38,524 bases of DNA from Oscillospiraceae bacterium (GCA_902783035.1 CACZPK010000054.1:1-38524); one strand, 5' to 3'. Positions 14,622-22,792 are shown, counted from the stretch's first letter. Notes: generated by a model not told the origin, from the sequence alone. Made by a program: numbers and translations.

Positions 14622-16174
14622 GCCTCGTCACCCAGCGCCTCGCTCTGGCGCACCGTGACACGCTTGTCATAGCAGGAGAACGCGTCTTCGACCAGCCGGG
14701 CCTCCGGCGCTGCGGTGAAGGAGCTGACCAGCGGTACGATCACAAGGCCCGCAAGCATGCAGAACGCACCGGCGTTGATGGGGGACTGGAGCAGCTTGGG
14801 GAAACTGGAACGGACAAAGATGTTGGCGATCATTACTGCGCTGGAGAATACGAAACTCGTTGCACAGGCGGCCTTTGTCGTGCGCTTCCAGTACAGGCCA
14901 AAGAGGAAGGGGGCGAGGAACGCGCCCGCCAGCGCGCCCCAGCTCACGCCCATGAGCTGCGCAATGAAGGTGACGCTGGACTTGTACTGAATGATGGCGA
15001 GCACCACGGAAATGGCAATAAACACTACGATCAGTGCACGCATGACGGTGAGCTGCTTCTTGTCATCCATGTCCTTGACAATGCTGCCCTTGAGGAAATC
15101 CAGCGTCAGCGTGGAACTGGATGTCAGCACAAGAGACGAGAGCGTGGACATCGAGGCGGAGAGCACCAGAATGACCACCACCGCGATAAGCAGATCGGGA
15201 AGACCGGAGAGCATCGTCGGCACCACTGCGTCAAAGCCGCCGGTGGGGACGCCGTTGGTGGGGTTGAGCTGTTCCGTGAACAGACGGCCGAACCCGCCGA
15301 GGAAGTAACAGCCGCCCGCGACGAGGAAGGCAAAGATGGTGGAGATGACCATGCCCTTGTTGACCTGCGATTCGTTCTTGATGGCGTAGAATTTCTGAAC
15401 CATCTGGGGCAGTCCCCAGGTGCCGAGCGAGGTGAGGATCACGACGCCGAACAGATTGAGCGGGTCCGGACCGAAGAACGAGTTGAACACGCCGGGCGCG
15501 GCGGAAACGGTCGGGTCGCTGACGGCGGCGAGGCCGTTGAGCGCCGCGAGAAAGCCGCCCTGCGATTTGAGCACCGCGGCGATGACCGCGACGATGCCGA
15601 AGATCATAATGATGCCTTGAATGAAATCGTTGATGGCGGTTGCCATGTAGCCGCCCGCGATGACATAGATGCCGGTAAGGATCGCCATGGCGATGACACA
15701 GACGGAGTAATCAATGTTGAACGCCATACCGAACAGTCGGCTCAGGCCATTATACAGCGATGCGGTGTAGGGGATCAGGAACACAAAAATGATGACCGAC
15801 GCCCAGAGCTTGAGCGCGGGGCTTCCGAAACGCTTGCCGAAAAACTCAGGCATTGTGGCGCTGGAAAGATGCTGGGACATGATACGCGTCCGGCGGCCCA
15901 AAACAGCCCACGCCATCAGCGAGCCGATGAGCGCGTTGCCGATGCCGACCCAGGTCGAGGCAATGCCGTACTTCCAACCGAACTGGCCGGCGTAACCGAC
16001 GAAGATGACCGCGGAAAAATATGAAGTACCGTAGGCGAAGGCGGTCAGCCATGGGCCGACACTGCGTCCGCCGAGTACGAAACCGTTGACGTCGGTGGCG
16101 TGACGGCGGCAATACAGGCCAATGCCGATCATGACGCCGAAAAACACCACAAGCATGAGAACTTTGATTAACAT
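14618..16174 (-). CDS. Sodium:solute symporter (SSS family)
   Basis: This 518-residue membrane protein has about 13 hydrophobic segments. The family fingerprint is seen in VNGFVLGGRSVGPWLTAFAYG near the start, GYAGQFGWKYG after it, and GTWGLPQMVQKFYAIKN in the middle. SSS proteins use the sodium gradient to take up sugars, amino acids, pantothenate, acetate or other acids. The substrate is unknown; coupling to an amidohydrolase and a promoter site shared with the aryl acid genes make a carboxylate plausible. AGGAAAGG precedes the ATG on the minus strand. Confidence 0.87.
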   Translation of the reverse strand: MLIKVLMLVVFFGVMIGIGLYCRRHATDVNGFVLGGRSVGPWLTAFAYGTSYFSAVIFVGYAGQFGWKYGIASTWVGIGNALIGSLMAWAVLGRRTRIMSQHLSSATMPEFFGKRFGSPALKLWASVIIFVFLIPYTASLYNGLSRLFGMAFNIDYSVCVIAMAILTGIYVIAGGYMATAINDFIQGIIMIFGIVAVIAAVLKSQGGFLAALNGLAAVSDPTVSAAPGVFNSFFGPDPLNLFGVVILTSLGTWGLPQMVQKFYAIKNESQVNKGMVISTIFAFLVAGGCYFLGGFGRLFTEQLNPTNGVPTGGFDAVVPTMLSGLPDLLIAVVVILVLSASMSTLSSLVLTSSSTLTLDFLKGSIVKDMDDKKQLTVMRALIVVFIAISVVLAIIQYKSSVTFIAQLMGVSWGALAGAFLAPFLFGLYWKRTTKAACATSFVFSSAVMIANIFVRSSFPKLLQSPINAGAFCMLAGLVIVPLVSSFTAAPEARLVEDAFSCYDKRVTVRQSEALGDEA

Positions 16175-16221
16175 GGGAATCAGAACCTTTCCTACGCGTC
16201 TTTGACGCTTTGATGTGTTGA

Positions 16222-16250
16222 AGTTTAACGCATAAAATCATTAAAGTCAA
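16222..16250 (-). promoter_or_regulatory. Promoter of the symporter/amidohydrolase operon
   Basis: On the minus strand TTGACT (16245-16250) and TAAACT (16222-16227) are 17 bp apart, about 50 bp before the symporter start. The -10 and the adjoining spacer are covered by operator copy 3. Confidence 0.7.
16224..16237. promoter_or_regulatory. Candidate operator, copy 3 (TTTAACGCATAAAA)
   Basis: The site overlaps the -10 element of the symporter promoter. On the minus strand it reads TTTTATGCGTTAAA, one base different from copy 1. A longer shared frame is also visible: TTTAAC, ten bases, ATTAAAG, both here (16224-16246) and at 8775-8797. Confidence 0.45.
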
Positions 16251-16297
16251 GAGGAAAAATGCCATGTACGTTATTTTTGTCGCTCTGACGGGAATGG

Positions 16298-16326
16298 TTG
16301 CATTTCTCGACACAATATGCTATAAA
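16298..16326 (+). promoter_or_regulatory. Promoter of the cobalamin operon
   Basis: TTGCAT (16298-16303) and TATAAA (16321-16326) are 17 bp apart. Transcription would begin about 10-12 nt before the first pairing arm of the riboswitch. Confidence 0.65.
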
Positions 16327-16344
16327 TTGTATAAATCTGAAAAT

Positions 16345-16457
16345 CGGACATGCTCTCGCCGTTTCGGACGGCAGGGGGAATGGGGTGAAAAGCCCCGCGA
16401 GTCGGTCACTGTGATGCCTCCGTACGAGGATGAGTCAGAATACCTGAGAGCTGTCGG
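16345..16457 (+). promoter_or_regulatory. Cobalamin (B12) riboswitch aptamer
   Basis: The class is recognised from its conserved core: GGGGGAATGGGGTGAAAAG, CCCCGCG, then GGTCACTGTGA, and the B12-box part GAGTCAGAATACCT. The closing stem P1 can be drawn between CGGACA-t-GCTCTC (16345-16357) and GAGAGCTGTCGG (16446-16457). Binding of adenosylcobalamin or another cobalamin would lower expression of the 19-gene operon downstream. Confidence 0.93.
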
Positions 16458-16479
16458 CGTTTCCGCCGGAACCGGAAAG

Positions 16480-16561
16480 CGCGTCAATACGGCTGCGCCG
16501 CTGCGGCGGTACAGCCTGTTGGACGCGTTCGCCGTTTGCAGTGGGCAAGCGGGGAACGCGT
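16480..16561 (+). promoter_or_regulatory. Riboswitch expression platform
   Basis: A long hairpin forms from ACGCGTTC (16523-16530) and GAACGCGT (16554-16561), with an inner stem CGTTTGC/GCAAGCG. It lies just before the cbiK ribosome binding site. Its 5' arm can instead pair with CGCGTC (16480-16485), using GACGCG (16522-16527), so two exclusive folds exist. The run after the hairpin (ACTTTATATA) is weak for an intrinsic terminator; control of translation is also possible. Confidence 0.55.
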
Positions 16562-16590
16562 ACTTTATATAAGTAAGGAGAAAACAGAAC

Positions 16591-18339
16591 ATGAAAAGAA
16601 TTTGGTGCGGCATGCTGGTGCTTGCCTTGCTGTGCGGCCTCCTGACCGGTTGTGCCGGAGCGGAGCAGACCCCGACGCAGGAACCGGAAACGGAGCAGGA
16701 TGAGGAGAACTATGATACCGGCGACGCTTCGCTGGACGATCCGCGCAATCAGGACGGCATCGGTGCGAGCGAGCTGCTGGTGGTAAGCTTTGGCACGAGC
16801 TACAACAATAACCGCCGCGAAACCATCGGCGCCATTGAGGGCGCGCTGGCGGACGCGTACCCGGATTGGAGCGTGCGCCGCGCGTTCACCAGCCAGATCA
16901 TCATTGACCATGTCAAATCCCGTGACGGCGAGGTGATCGACAATGTGGGCGAGGCACTGAATCGCGCCGTATCGAACGGCGTCCGGACACTTGTGGTACA
17001 GCCGACGCATTTGATGGACGGGCTGGAGTACAACGACCTTGTCAATGAGATCGCGCAGTACAGCGACGCCTTTGAACACGTTTGCATCGGCGCGCCGCTG
17101 CTGAGCACAGATGAGGACTTCCAGGCGGTCGCGAACGCCGTCGTCGAGGCGACGAAGCAGTACGACGACGGCAACACTGCCATCTGCTTCATGGGACATG
17201 GCACTGAGGCGGCGTCGAACGGCATCTATGCGAAAATGCAGAAGGTGCTGGCCGACAAGGGAATGCACGACTACTTCATCGGTACCGTTGAGGCGGAGCC
17301 TTCCCTTGACGATGTGCTTGCAGCGGTCAAAACGGGCAATTACCGGCGCGTCGTCCTGCGTCCGCTGATGGTTGTCGCGGGCGACCATGCCAACAACGAC
17401 ATGGCGGGCGACGATGCAGACAGCTGGAAGTCCGCTTTTACGGCGGCGGGCTATGAGGTCGAATGTGTCGTCGAGGGACTTGGCAGCGTTGAGGCGATCC
17501 AGCAGCTCTATGTTGCGCATACGAAGGAAGCCATGGCGTCGCTTGACAATACTTCGCAGGTCGCGGATGCGGCGCAATCGGCGGAGGCACACGCTGTCGG
17601 CACGGAGGATATGCAGCCTGTTTTTGCCGCCGCGTTGAAGGACGGCACTTATCCCGTCGCGGTGGATTGCGGCTCTTCGATGTTCAAGATCGCAAGCTGC
17701 ACGCTGACCGTTGCAGACGGAGCGATGCGCGCGCAGATGACCATGAGCAGCGACAGCTACGGTTATCTTTACCCCGGTACGGCGGAGCAGGCCGCCGCAG
17801 CGCCGGCGTCCGATTATCTGGTGCCCGTGGTGGAAAACGGTGTCGGTACATTTATGTTCCCGGTTGCGGCGCTCGATCAAAAGACCGACTGTGCGGCATG
17901 GAGCCGCAAGAAGGAATTGTGGTACGACCGCACGCTTGTTTTCCGCGCGGATTCCCTGCCGATGGACGCGTTTGCGGATGGCGCGCTCGTTACGGCAGAT
18001 GTGCTCGGCCTCGCGGATGGCCCGTATCTTGCAGAGGTGGCGCTGGCGGGCGGTTCCGGTAAGGCGAGCGTGCAATCCCCGGCCGAGCTGTGGGTTGAAA
18101 ACGGACAGGTGCTGGCGAACCTTACCTGGAGCAGTGCAAATTACGACTACATGACGGTGGACGGAAAGCGCTACGACGCAAAGATCGTGGATGGTGCGTC
18201 GCGGTTTGAGAAGATCCCTGTGGCGGCGTTTGACCGTCCGCTGGCCATTACCGCGGATACCACCGCTATGAGCCAGCCGCATGAGATCGACTATACGCTG
18301 ACCTTTGATTCGTCGACGCTGCGGCAATTCCAATGGTGA
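16591..18339 (+). CDS. cbiK: Exported CbiK-type cobaltochelatase lipoprotein with two C-terminal repeats
   Basis: The protein is 582 residues. Residues 1-21 are a lipoprotein signal (LALLCGLLTGC, Cys21), followed by an acidic linker. Residues 60-318 match the anaerobic sirohydrochlorin cobaltochelatase CbiK: LLVVSFGTSYNNNRRETIGAIE, QPTHLMDGLEYNDL, MGHGTEAASN with His203, and VVAGDHANNDMAGDD with His266. These two histidines correspond to the metal-site pair of the family. The extra 260 residues hold two similar beta-rich units, about 351-455 and 478-573, each with a V.[DN]G...A.[ML] strand, SS..Y.Y, and F..PVAA[LF]D. I do not recognise that domain. A periplasmic CbiK paralogue is known in Desulfovibrio. 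It is the first gene behind the riboswitch and overlaps the binding-protein gene that follows. Confidence 0.85.
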   Translation: MKRIWCGMLVLALLCGLLTGCAGAEQTPTQEPETEQDEENYDTGDASLDDPRNQDGIGASELLVVSFGTSYNNNRRETIGAIEGALADAYPDWSVRRAFTSQIIIDHVKSRDGEVIDNVGEALNRAVSNGVRTLVVQPTHLMDGLEYNDLVNEIAQYSDAFEHVCIGAPLLSTDEDFQAVANAVVEATKQYDDGNTAICFMGHGTEAASNGIYAKMQKVLADKGMHDYFIGTVEAEPSLDDVLAAVKTGNYRRVVLRPLMVVAGDHANNDMAGDDADSWKSAFTAAGYEVECVVEGLGSVEAIQQLYVAHTKEAMASLDNTSQVADAAQSAEAHAVGTEDMQPVFAAALKDGTYPVAVDCGSSMFKIASCTLTVADGAMRAQMTMSSDSYGYLYPGTAEQAAAAPASDYLVPVVENGVGTFMFPVAALDQKTDCAAWSRKKELWYDRTLVFRADSLPMDAFADGALVTADVLGLADGPYLAEVALAGGSGKASVQSPAELWVENGQVLANLTWSSANYDYMTVDGKRYDAKIVDGASRFEKIPVAAFDRPLAITADTTAMSQPHEIDYTLTFDSSTLRQFQW

Positions 18340-19484
18340 AAGTAAAGCATCGGCATCTTCTGCTGTTTCTTCTCATTTTGCAGCTGACCGGCTGCGCCGC
18401 AAAGCAGGCTCTGCCGCCGCAGCCGGATGCAGCGCCCGCGACGTCAGCACCCACCGGACATATGGACTTGCAGTATGCGACGCAGTTTGCGGTCGACACC
18501 TTTGCAGACGGCGCAGCGCTCGTTACCATCGCCGGGGAGGAACGCTACCTGCTCGTACCCGCGGGGGCGGATATGCCCGATATTGCGCAAATGCCCTCAT
18601 TTGCGGATGCGACGGTGCTGCGTACGCCGCTACAGAGGATGTACCTTGCCTCCTCGGGCGCGATGGATGCGTTCCGCCGGCTGAACGCCATGGACTGCCT
18701 GCGCTTTACGAGCACGGCGGCGGAGGACTGGAGCATCGAAGAGGCGCGCCGCGCGCTGCATGACGGGACGTTGCTCTATGCGGGGAAGTACCGCTCGCCG
18801 GACTATGAGCTGTTGGTTTCGGAGGGATGTACGCTGGCGATTGAGAACACGATGCTGTTCCATAACCCTGCAACGCGCGAACAGCTGGAGTCGCTGGGGA
18901 TTCCCGTTTTGGTGGAGCGCTCAAGCTATGAGACGCATCCGCTCGGACGCATGGAGTGGATCAAGCTCTATGGCCTGCTGACAGGAAAGGCTGATGAGGC
19001 GGAGGCGTTCTTTGCACGCGAGACCGCGGCGCTGGAACCGATCCTGAACGCGGAAAGCACAGGGAAAACGGTAGCGTTTTTCTATCGCAGCCCAAGCGGC
19101 AGCATCAATGTGCGCCGCCCGGGGGATTACCTGTCCGCCATGCTTACGCTGGCGGGCGGGATTTACGTTCCGGCGGAGCTGGACGCGGCGGACAATGCGC
19201 TCTCGACCGTCAACATCCAGCCCGAGGCGTTTTATGCCGGCGCGAAGGATGCGGACGTACTGATTTACAACAGCAACATCTATCCGTTGGACAGCCTTGC
19301 GCAGCTTTTGGCGATGGATGAGCTGTTTGCGGACTTTAAGGCGGTTCGCGAGGGTAATGTCTGGTGTGCCGGCGCAAATGTTTTTCAGGAGACCACAGCA
19401 GTCGGCGGCATGATCGCGGATTTCCACGCGGTGCTCAGCGGAACCGCGTCGGATGATCTGACGTATTTACACAAATTAAAATAA
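18333..19484 (+). CDS. ABC transporter substrate-binding lipoprotein (Fe/B12/metal-chelate type)
   Basis: The 383-residue protein has a short lipoprotein signal (LLLFLLILQLTGC) and the two-lobe layout of class III binding proteins (BtuF/FhuD/TroA-like) that serve FecCD permeases. The segment LGIPVLVERSSYETHPLGRMEWIKLYGLLTGKADEAE-type helix around residues 190-230 is typical. The C-terminus (AVREGNVWCAGANVFQ) resembles the end of iron-siderophore binding proteins. The ATG overlaps the cbiK stop by 7 nt. With the permease and ATPase downstream it makes a complete importer under riboswitch control, so the ligand should be cobalt, a corrinoid or a metal-tetrapyrrole. Confidence 0.82.
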   Translation: MVKVKHRHLLLFLLILQLTGCAAKQALPPQPDAAPATSAPTGHMDLQYATQFAVDTFADGAALVTIAGEERYLLVPAGADMPDIAQMPSFADATVLRTPLQRMYLASSGAMDAFRRLNAMDCLRFTSTAAEDWSIEEARRALHDGTLLYAGKYRSPDYELLVSEGCTLAIENTMLFHNPATREQLESLGIPVLVERSSYETHPLGRMEWIKLYGLLTGKADEAEAFFARETAALEPILNAESTGKTVAFFYRSPSGSINVRRPGDYLSAMLTLAGGIYVPAELDAADNALSTVNIQPEAFYAGAKDADVLIYNSNIYPLDSLAQLLAMDELFADFKAVREGNVWCAGANVFQETTAVGGMIADFHAVLSGTASDDLTYLHKLK

Positions 19485-19503
19485 AAATTGGGGTGAGCAG
19501 ACA

Positions 19504-20517
19504 ATGGAACGTAAAACGAGGTATGCGTTTGCCTTTGTTCTGCTCATCTTTCTGCTTTTGGCGCTGTTGGCGGCGGGTTTTGCCATCGGCAGCGTATCCA
19601 TTGAGCCGGGGACGGTGCTCGCGGCGCTGCGCGGCCGCGAAACAGACGACGTTGCCGCGCGGATCGTTGATCTGCGGGCGCGCCGTGTGCTGGCGTCGGC
19701 ATTGCTGGGCGGCGCACTGGCGGTCTCGGGCTTTTTGCTCCAGACATTCTTTGCCAATCCCATTGCCGGCCCCTTCGTGCTCGGTGTTTCATCGGGGGCA
19801 AAGCTGACCGTGGCGCTGGCGATGGTGAGCTTCCTCAGCCGCGGCGTTCTGCTGAATTCGGCGGAGCTGTACGGCGCTGCGTTTCTCGGCTCGATGCTGG
19901 TGATGCTGCTCATTCTGATCCTCTCCGCGCGTGTGCGGCAGATGTCGCTGTTGGTGGTCTGTGGCGTCATGATCGGCTATATCTGCTCGGCGATCACGGA
20001 TCTGGTCGTGACCTTTGCCGATGATTCCAACATTGTCAATCTGCGCGCATGGTCGCTCGGCAGCTTTTCGGGCGTCAGCTGGGCAAATGTGCGCATCATG
20101 GCGCCCATTGTGTGCGCGGGCCTGATATGGAGCTTTTTGCTCTCCAAGCCCATGAGCGCCTATCAGCTCGGCGAAGCCTATGCCCGAAACATGGGCGTGC
20201 GCCTTCGGAGCCTGCGTTTGCAGCTGATTTTGCTCTCGAGCGTACTTTCCGCCTGTGTGGTGGCATTTGCGGGGCCGATCTCCTTTGTCGGGATCGCCGT
20301 GCCGCATTTGATGCGAAGTTTGCTGCGCGCCTCAAAACCGATCCTGATGGTGCCGGCCTGCTTCCTCGGCGGAGCGGTGTTTTGCCTAGGATGCGATTTG
20401 ATCGCGCGCACGATTTTTGCGCCGACGGAGCTGGCGGTCAGCTCTGTGACGGCCGTGTTCGGCGCGCCGGTGGTGATTTGGATGCTGGTGTCGCGCAGAA
20501 AAGGGGTGGACGCATGA
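19504..20517 (+). CDS. FecCD/BtuC-type ABC transporter permease
   Basis: The 337-residue membrane protein has about nine to ten hydrophobic segments. FecCD family features are LRARRVLASALLGGALAVSG near residue 58, FFANPIAGPFVLGVSSGA near 83, and VAFAGPISFVGIAVPHLMRSL near 255. The last is the signature loop of vitamin B12 and siderophore permeases. It would form a homodimeric channel with the ATPase, whose gene overlaps its stop codon (ATGA). The start follows a weak GGGGTGAG site. Confidence 0.9.
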   Translation: MERKTRYAFAFVLLIFLLLALLAAGFAIGSVSIEPGTVLAALRGRETDDVAARIVDLRARRVLASALLGGALAVSGFLLQTFFANPIAGPFVLGVSSGAKLTVALAMVSFLSRGVLLNSAELYGAAFLGSMLVMLLILILSARVRQMSLLVVCGVMIGYICSAITDLVVTFADDSNIVNLRAWSLGSFSGVSWANVRIMAPIVCAGLIWSFLLSKPMSAYQLGEAYARNMGVRLRSLRLQLILLSSVLSACVVAFAGPISFVGIAVPHLMRSLLRASKPILMVPACFLGGAVFCLGCDLIARTIFAPTELAVSSVTAVFGAPVVIWMLVSRRKGVDA

Positions 20518-21569
20518 CAGAGACGATTTTGCGCGCGGCAGACCTGATCGCCGGATACGATGGAAAAGCCGTGGTACATGACGTCAGCTTCGCCGTTCGC
20601 CCGGGGGAGATCGTAACGCTCCTTGGTCCAAACGGCGCGGGAAAGTCGACCCTGCTCAAGGCCGTGGCACGGCAGCTCAGCCCTCTTGCGGGAACGGTGT
20701 TTCTCGGCGAAAGAGATGCCGAGAAAATAGACCCAACAGAATATGCAAAGAAATTGTCTATCCTGACAACGGACCGCGTGCGTGTGGACCGCCTGACGGT
20801 GCGCGACGTGGTGGGGATGGGACGATATCCGTATACGGGCGCGCTGGGGATACTTTCCGCACAAGACCGCACAGTGACGGAGGAGACCATGGAGCGGATC
20901 GGTATTATGCCGCTTGCTGAACGGGATTTCATGACCTTGAGCGATGGGCAGAGGCAGCGCGTCATGCTGGCGCGTGCGCTGTGTCAGCAGCCGGAGGTGC
21001 TGGTGCTGGACGAGCCGACCTCCTATCTGGATGTACGCTATCAGCTGGAGCTGCTGACGCTCCTGCGGGAGCTGTCACGGGAACAGCGCTTGGCGGTGGT
21101 GCTGTCCCTGCACGAGTTGGAACTGGCTCGCCGCATTTCCGACACGGTCGTCTGCGTGCGTGACGGGAAAATAGACCGGGCGGGAAATCCAATGGAAATC
21201 CTAGTAGACCAATATGTAGACGAACTCTATCAAATGGAGCCGGGAAGCTGTGCAAAATTCTACGGAATTGGGAACATTCCGCAGAATGAAGCGATGAATA
21301 GCCAATCGTTTTTTCAAAACAGGTCCTGCCCCAAATTCCCCTGCCACAGTGGTGTGGCGGAGGAAGCGTTTAACTGCCTGTTCTGCTATTGCCCGCTCTA
21401 TGCGCTGGGGGAGCGCTGTGGCGGAAACTATCATTATACGGAAAAGGGCTATAAAAGCTGCATAGACTGTGCATTTCCCCATTTGCGCGGGCATTATGGC
21501 GCAGTGCTGGCACGATATCCGGAGCTGGCTGCGCTGGCAAAGAAGGGAGAGGGCGCCGATGGCGTTTGA
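20514..21569 (+). CDS. ABC transporter ATPase fused to a C-terminal cysteine-rich domain
   Basis: Residues 1-255 are a FepC/BtuD-like ATPase: Walker A GPNGAGKST at 38-46, signature TLSDGQRQR at 141-149, Walker B VLVLDEP near 162 and the switch His200 in LSLHELELA. Residues 262-335 form a separate domain with eight cysteines (272, 277, 288, 291, 293, 302, 316, 319) in the order FFQNRSC, FPCHSG, FNCLFCYCPLY, RCGGN and CIDCAFPH. This matches the 'cysteine-rich small domain' often found alone in cobalamin and metal loci. The fusion puts a probable metal-binding module on the cytoplasmic face of the importer. The frame opens far upstream, but the ATG overlapping the permease stop is the coupled start. 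Confidence 0.88.
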   Translation: MTETILRAADLIAGYDGKAVVHDVSFAVRPGEIVTLLGPNGAGKSTLLKAVARQLSPLAGTVFLGERDAEKIDPTEYAKKLSILTTDRVRVDRLTVRDVVGMGRYPYTGALGILSAQDRTVTEETMERIGIMPLAERDFMTLSDGQRQRVMLARALCQQPEVLVLDEPTSYLDVRYQLELLTLLRELSREQRLAVVLSLHELELARRISDTVVCVRDGKIDRAGNPMEILVDQYVDELYQMEPGSCAKFYGIGNIPQNEAMNSQSFFQNRSCPKFPCHSGVAEEAFNCLFCYCPLYALGERCGGNYHYTEKGYKSCIDCAFPHLRGHYGAVLARYPELAALAKKGEGADGV

Positions 21570-22692
21570 GCACTACCTGCGCAGCGGGCAGAGGCGCCTT
21601 CGCTGCGGCTATACGACCGGCTCCTGTGCGGCGTTGGCCGCCGCGGGGGCGGCACGGCTTCTGCTCACGGGCGAAATGCCTGAAACGCTGCGGCTTGTGA
21701 CGCCGAAAGGAGTTGCGGTGGAGACTGCGCCGGCGTTTTGCGATTCGGACGGCATCGCGGCGCGCTGTGGCGTCCGAAAGGACGCGGGCGACGATCCCGA
21801 TGTGACGGATGGCTGCATCGTCTGCGCGGAGATACGAAGGGCAGTGACCCCGGGCGTAACCGTTGACGGCGGGGTAGGCGTTGGGCGCGTAACGAAGCCC
21901 GGGCTTGATCAACCGGTGGGCGCGGCGGCAATCAACAGCGTACCGCGGCGGATGATTGCCGCGGCAGTGGAAGAGGTCTGCGCGGACGCAGATTACGGCG
22001 GAGGACTGTCCGTTATGATCTCGGTACCGGAGGGGGAAGTGCTGGCACAAAAGACCTTCAATCCCCTGCTGGGTGTGGAAGGCGGCATATCTATCCTCGG
22101 TACGTCCGGCGTGGTGGAGCCGATGAGCGAGCGCGCCATTGTGGATACGATCGAGGCAGAGCTGCGTCAGCGCCGCGCGGAGGGTGCGGCGCGGGTGATT
22201 CTGACGCCGGGGAATTACGGCGCGGACTTTCTGCGGGAGCATTCGCTGCTTCCGGCGGGACTGCGCTCTGTGCGCTACGCCAATTTTCTGGGTGACGCGC
22301 TTGACCTTGCGGCGATGCTCGGCTTTACGGAACTGCTGGTCGTGGGGCATATCGGTAAGCTGGTGAAACTTGCGGGGGGCGTGATGAACACGCACTCGCG
22401 CTGGGCAGATTGCCGTACGGAGTTGTTTTGTGCCCACGCCGCGGTCTGCGGCGCGGATACGGCAACCTGCCGCCGGCTGATGGATGCAGCAACGACCGAC
22501 GCCTGTCTCGCGGTGCTTGACGAGGCTGGGCTGCGCGGTGTCGTGCTGAACAGCCTGCTTGCGGCGATGCAGCGGCAGCTTGACCGGCGTGTGGGCACAC
22601 TGCGCGCGGGCGCAGTGGTGTTTTCCAATGCGTACGGCCTGCTGGGCAAGACGGAAACGGCAGAGCTGCTGCTCAGGGAATGGAACGCATGA
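21559..22692 (+). CDS. cbiD: Cobalt-precorrin-5B C1-methyltransferase
   Basis: The 377-residue protein carries out the C1 methylation after ring contraction in the anaerobic cobalamin route. Family features include RRLRCGYTTGSCAALAAAGA at the N-terminus, VTKPGLDQPVGAAAIN near residue 110, GGISILGTSGVVEPMSERA near 174, and GNYGADF with LVVGHIGKLVKLAGGVMNTHS further on. The ATG overlaps the end of the ATPase gene by 11 nt and has GGGAGAGG upstream. The length is normal for CbiD. Confidence 0.95.
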   Translation: MAFEHYLRSGQRRLRCGYTTGSCAALAAAGAARLLLTGEMPETLRLVTPKGVAVETAPAFCDSDGIAARCGVRKDAGDDPDVTDGCIVCAEIRRAVTPGVTVDGGVGVGRVTKPGLDQPVGAAAINSVPRRMIAAAVEEVCADADYGGGLSVMISVPEGEVLAQKTFNPLLGVEGGISILGTSGVVEPMSERAIVDTIEAELRQRRAEGAARVILTPGNYGADFLREHSLLPAGLRSVRYANFLGDALDLAAMLGFTELLVVGHIGKLVKLAGGVMNTHSRWADCRTELFCAHAAVCGADTATCRRLMDAATTDACLAVLDEAGLRGVVLNSLLAAMQRQLDRRVGTLRAGAVVFSNAYGLLGKTETAELLLREWNA

Positions 22693-22714
22693 ACAAGAGC
22701 GATTGATAAGATGT

Positions 22715-22747
22715 GGCGCCTTGGATCGATTTGCCGCACAAGGCGCC
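22715..22747 (+). other. Stem-loop between cbiD and cbiFG
   Basis: GGCGCCTT (22715-22722) pairs with AAGGCGCC (22740-22747) across a 17-nt loop in the 100-nt gap. This is the longest non-coding gap inside the operon. No T-run follows. It may be a processing or stabilising stem; nothing else is seen in the gap apart from the AAAGGAGCAGGG binding site. Confidence 0.45.
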
Positions 22748-22792
22748 GGAAACCGGCGGTTTTGCAGCCGCGATCGCAAAGGAGCAGGGATA

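Noticed and set aside
22715-22747. Terminator between cbiD and cbiFG
   Set aside because: The stem is 8 bp with a 17-nt loop and no T-run, and cbiFG has no promoter of its own that I can see.
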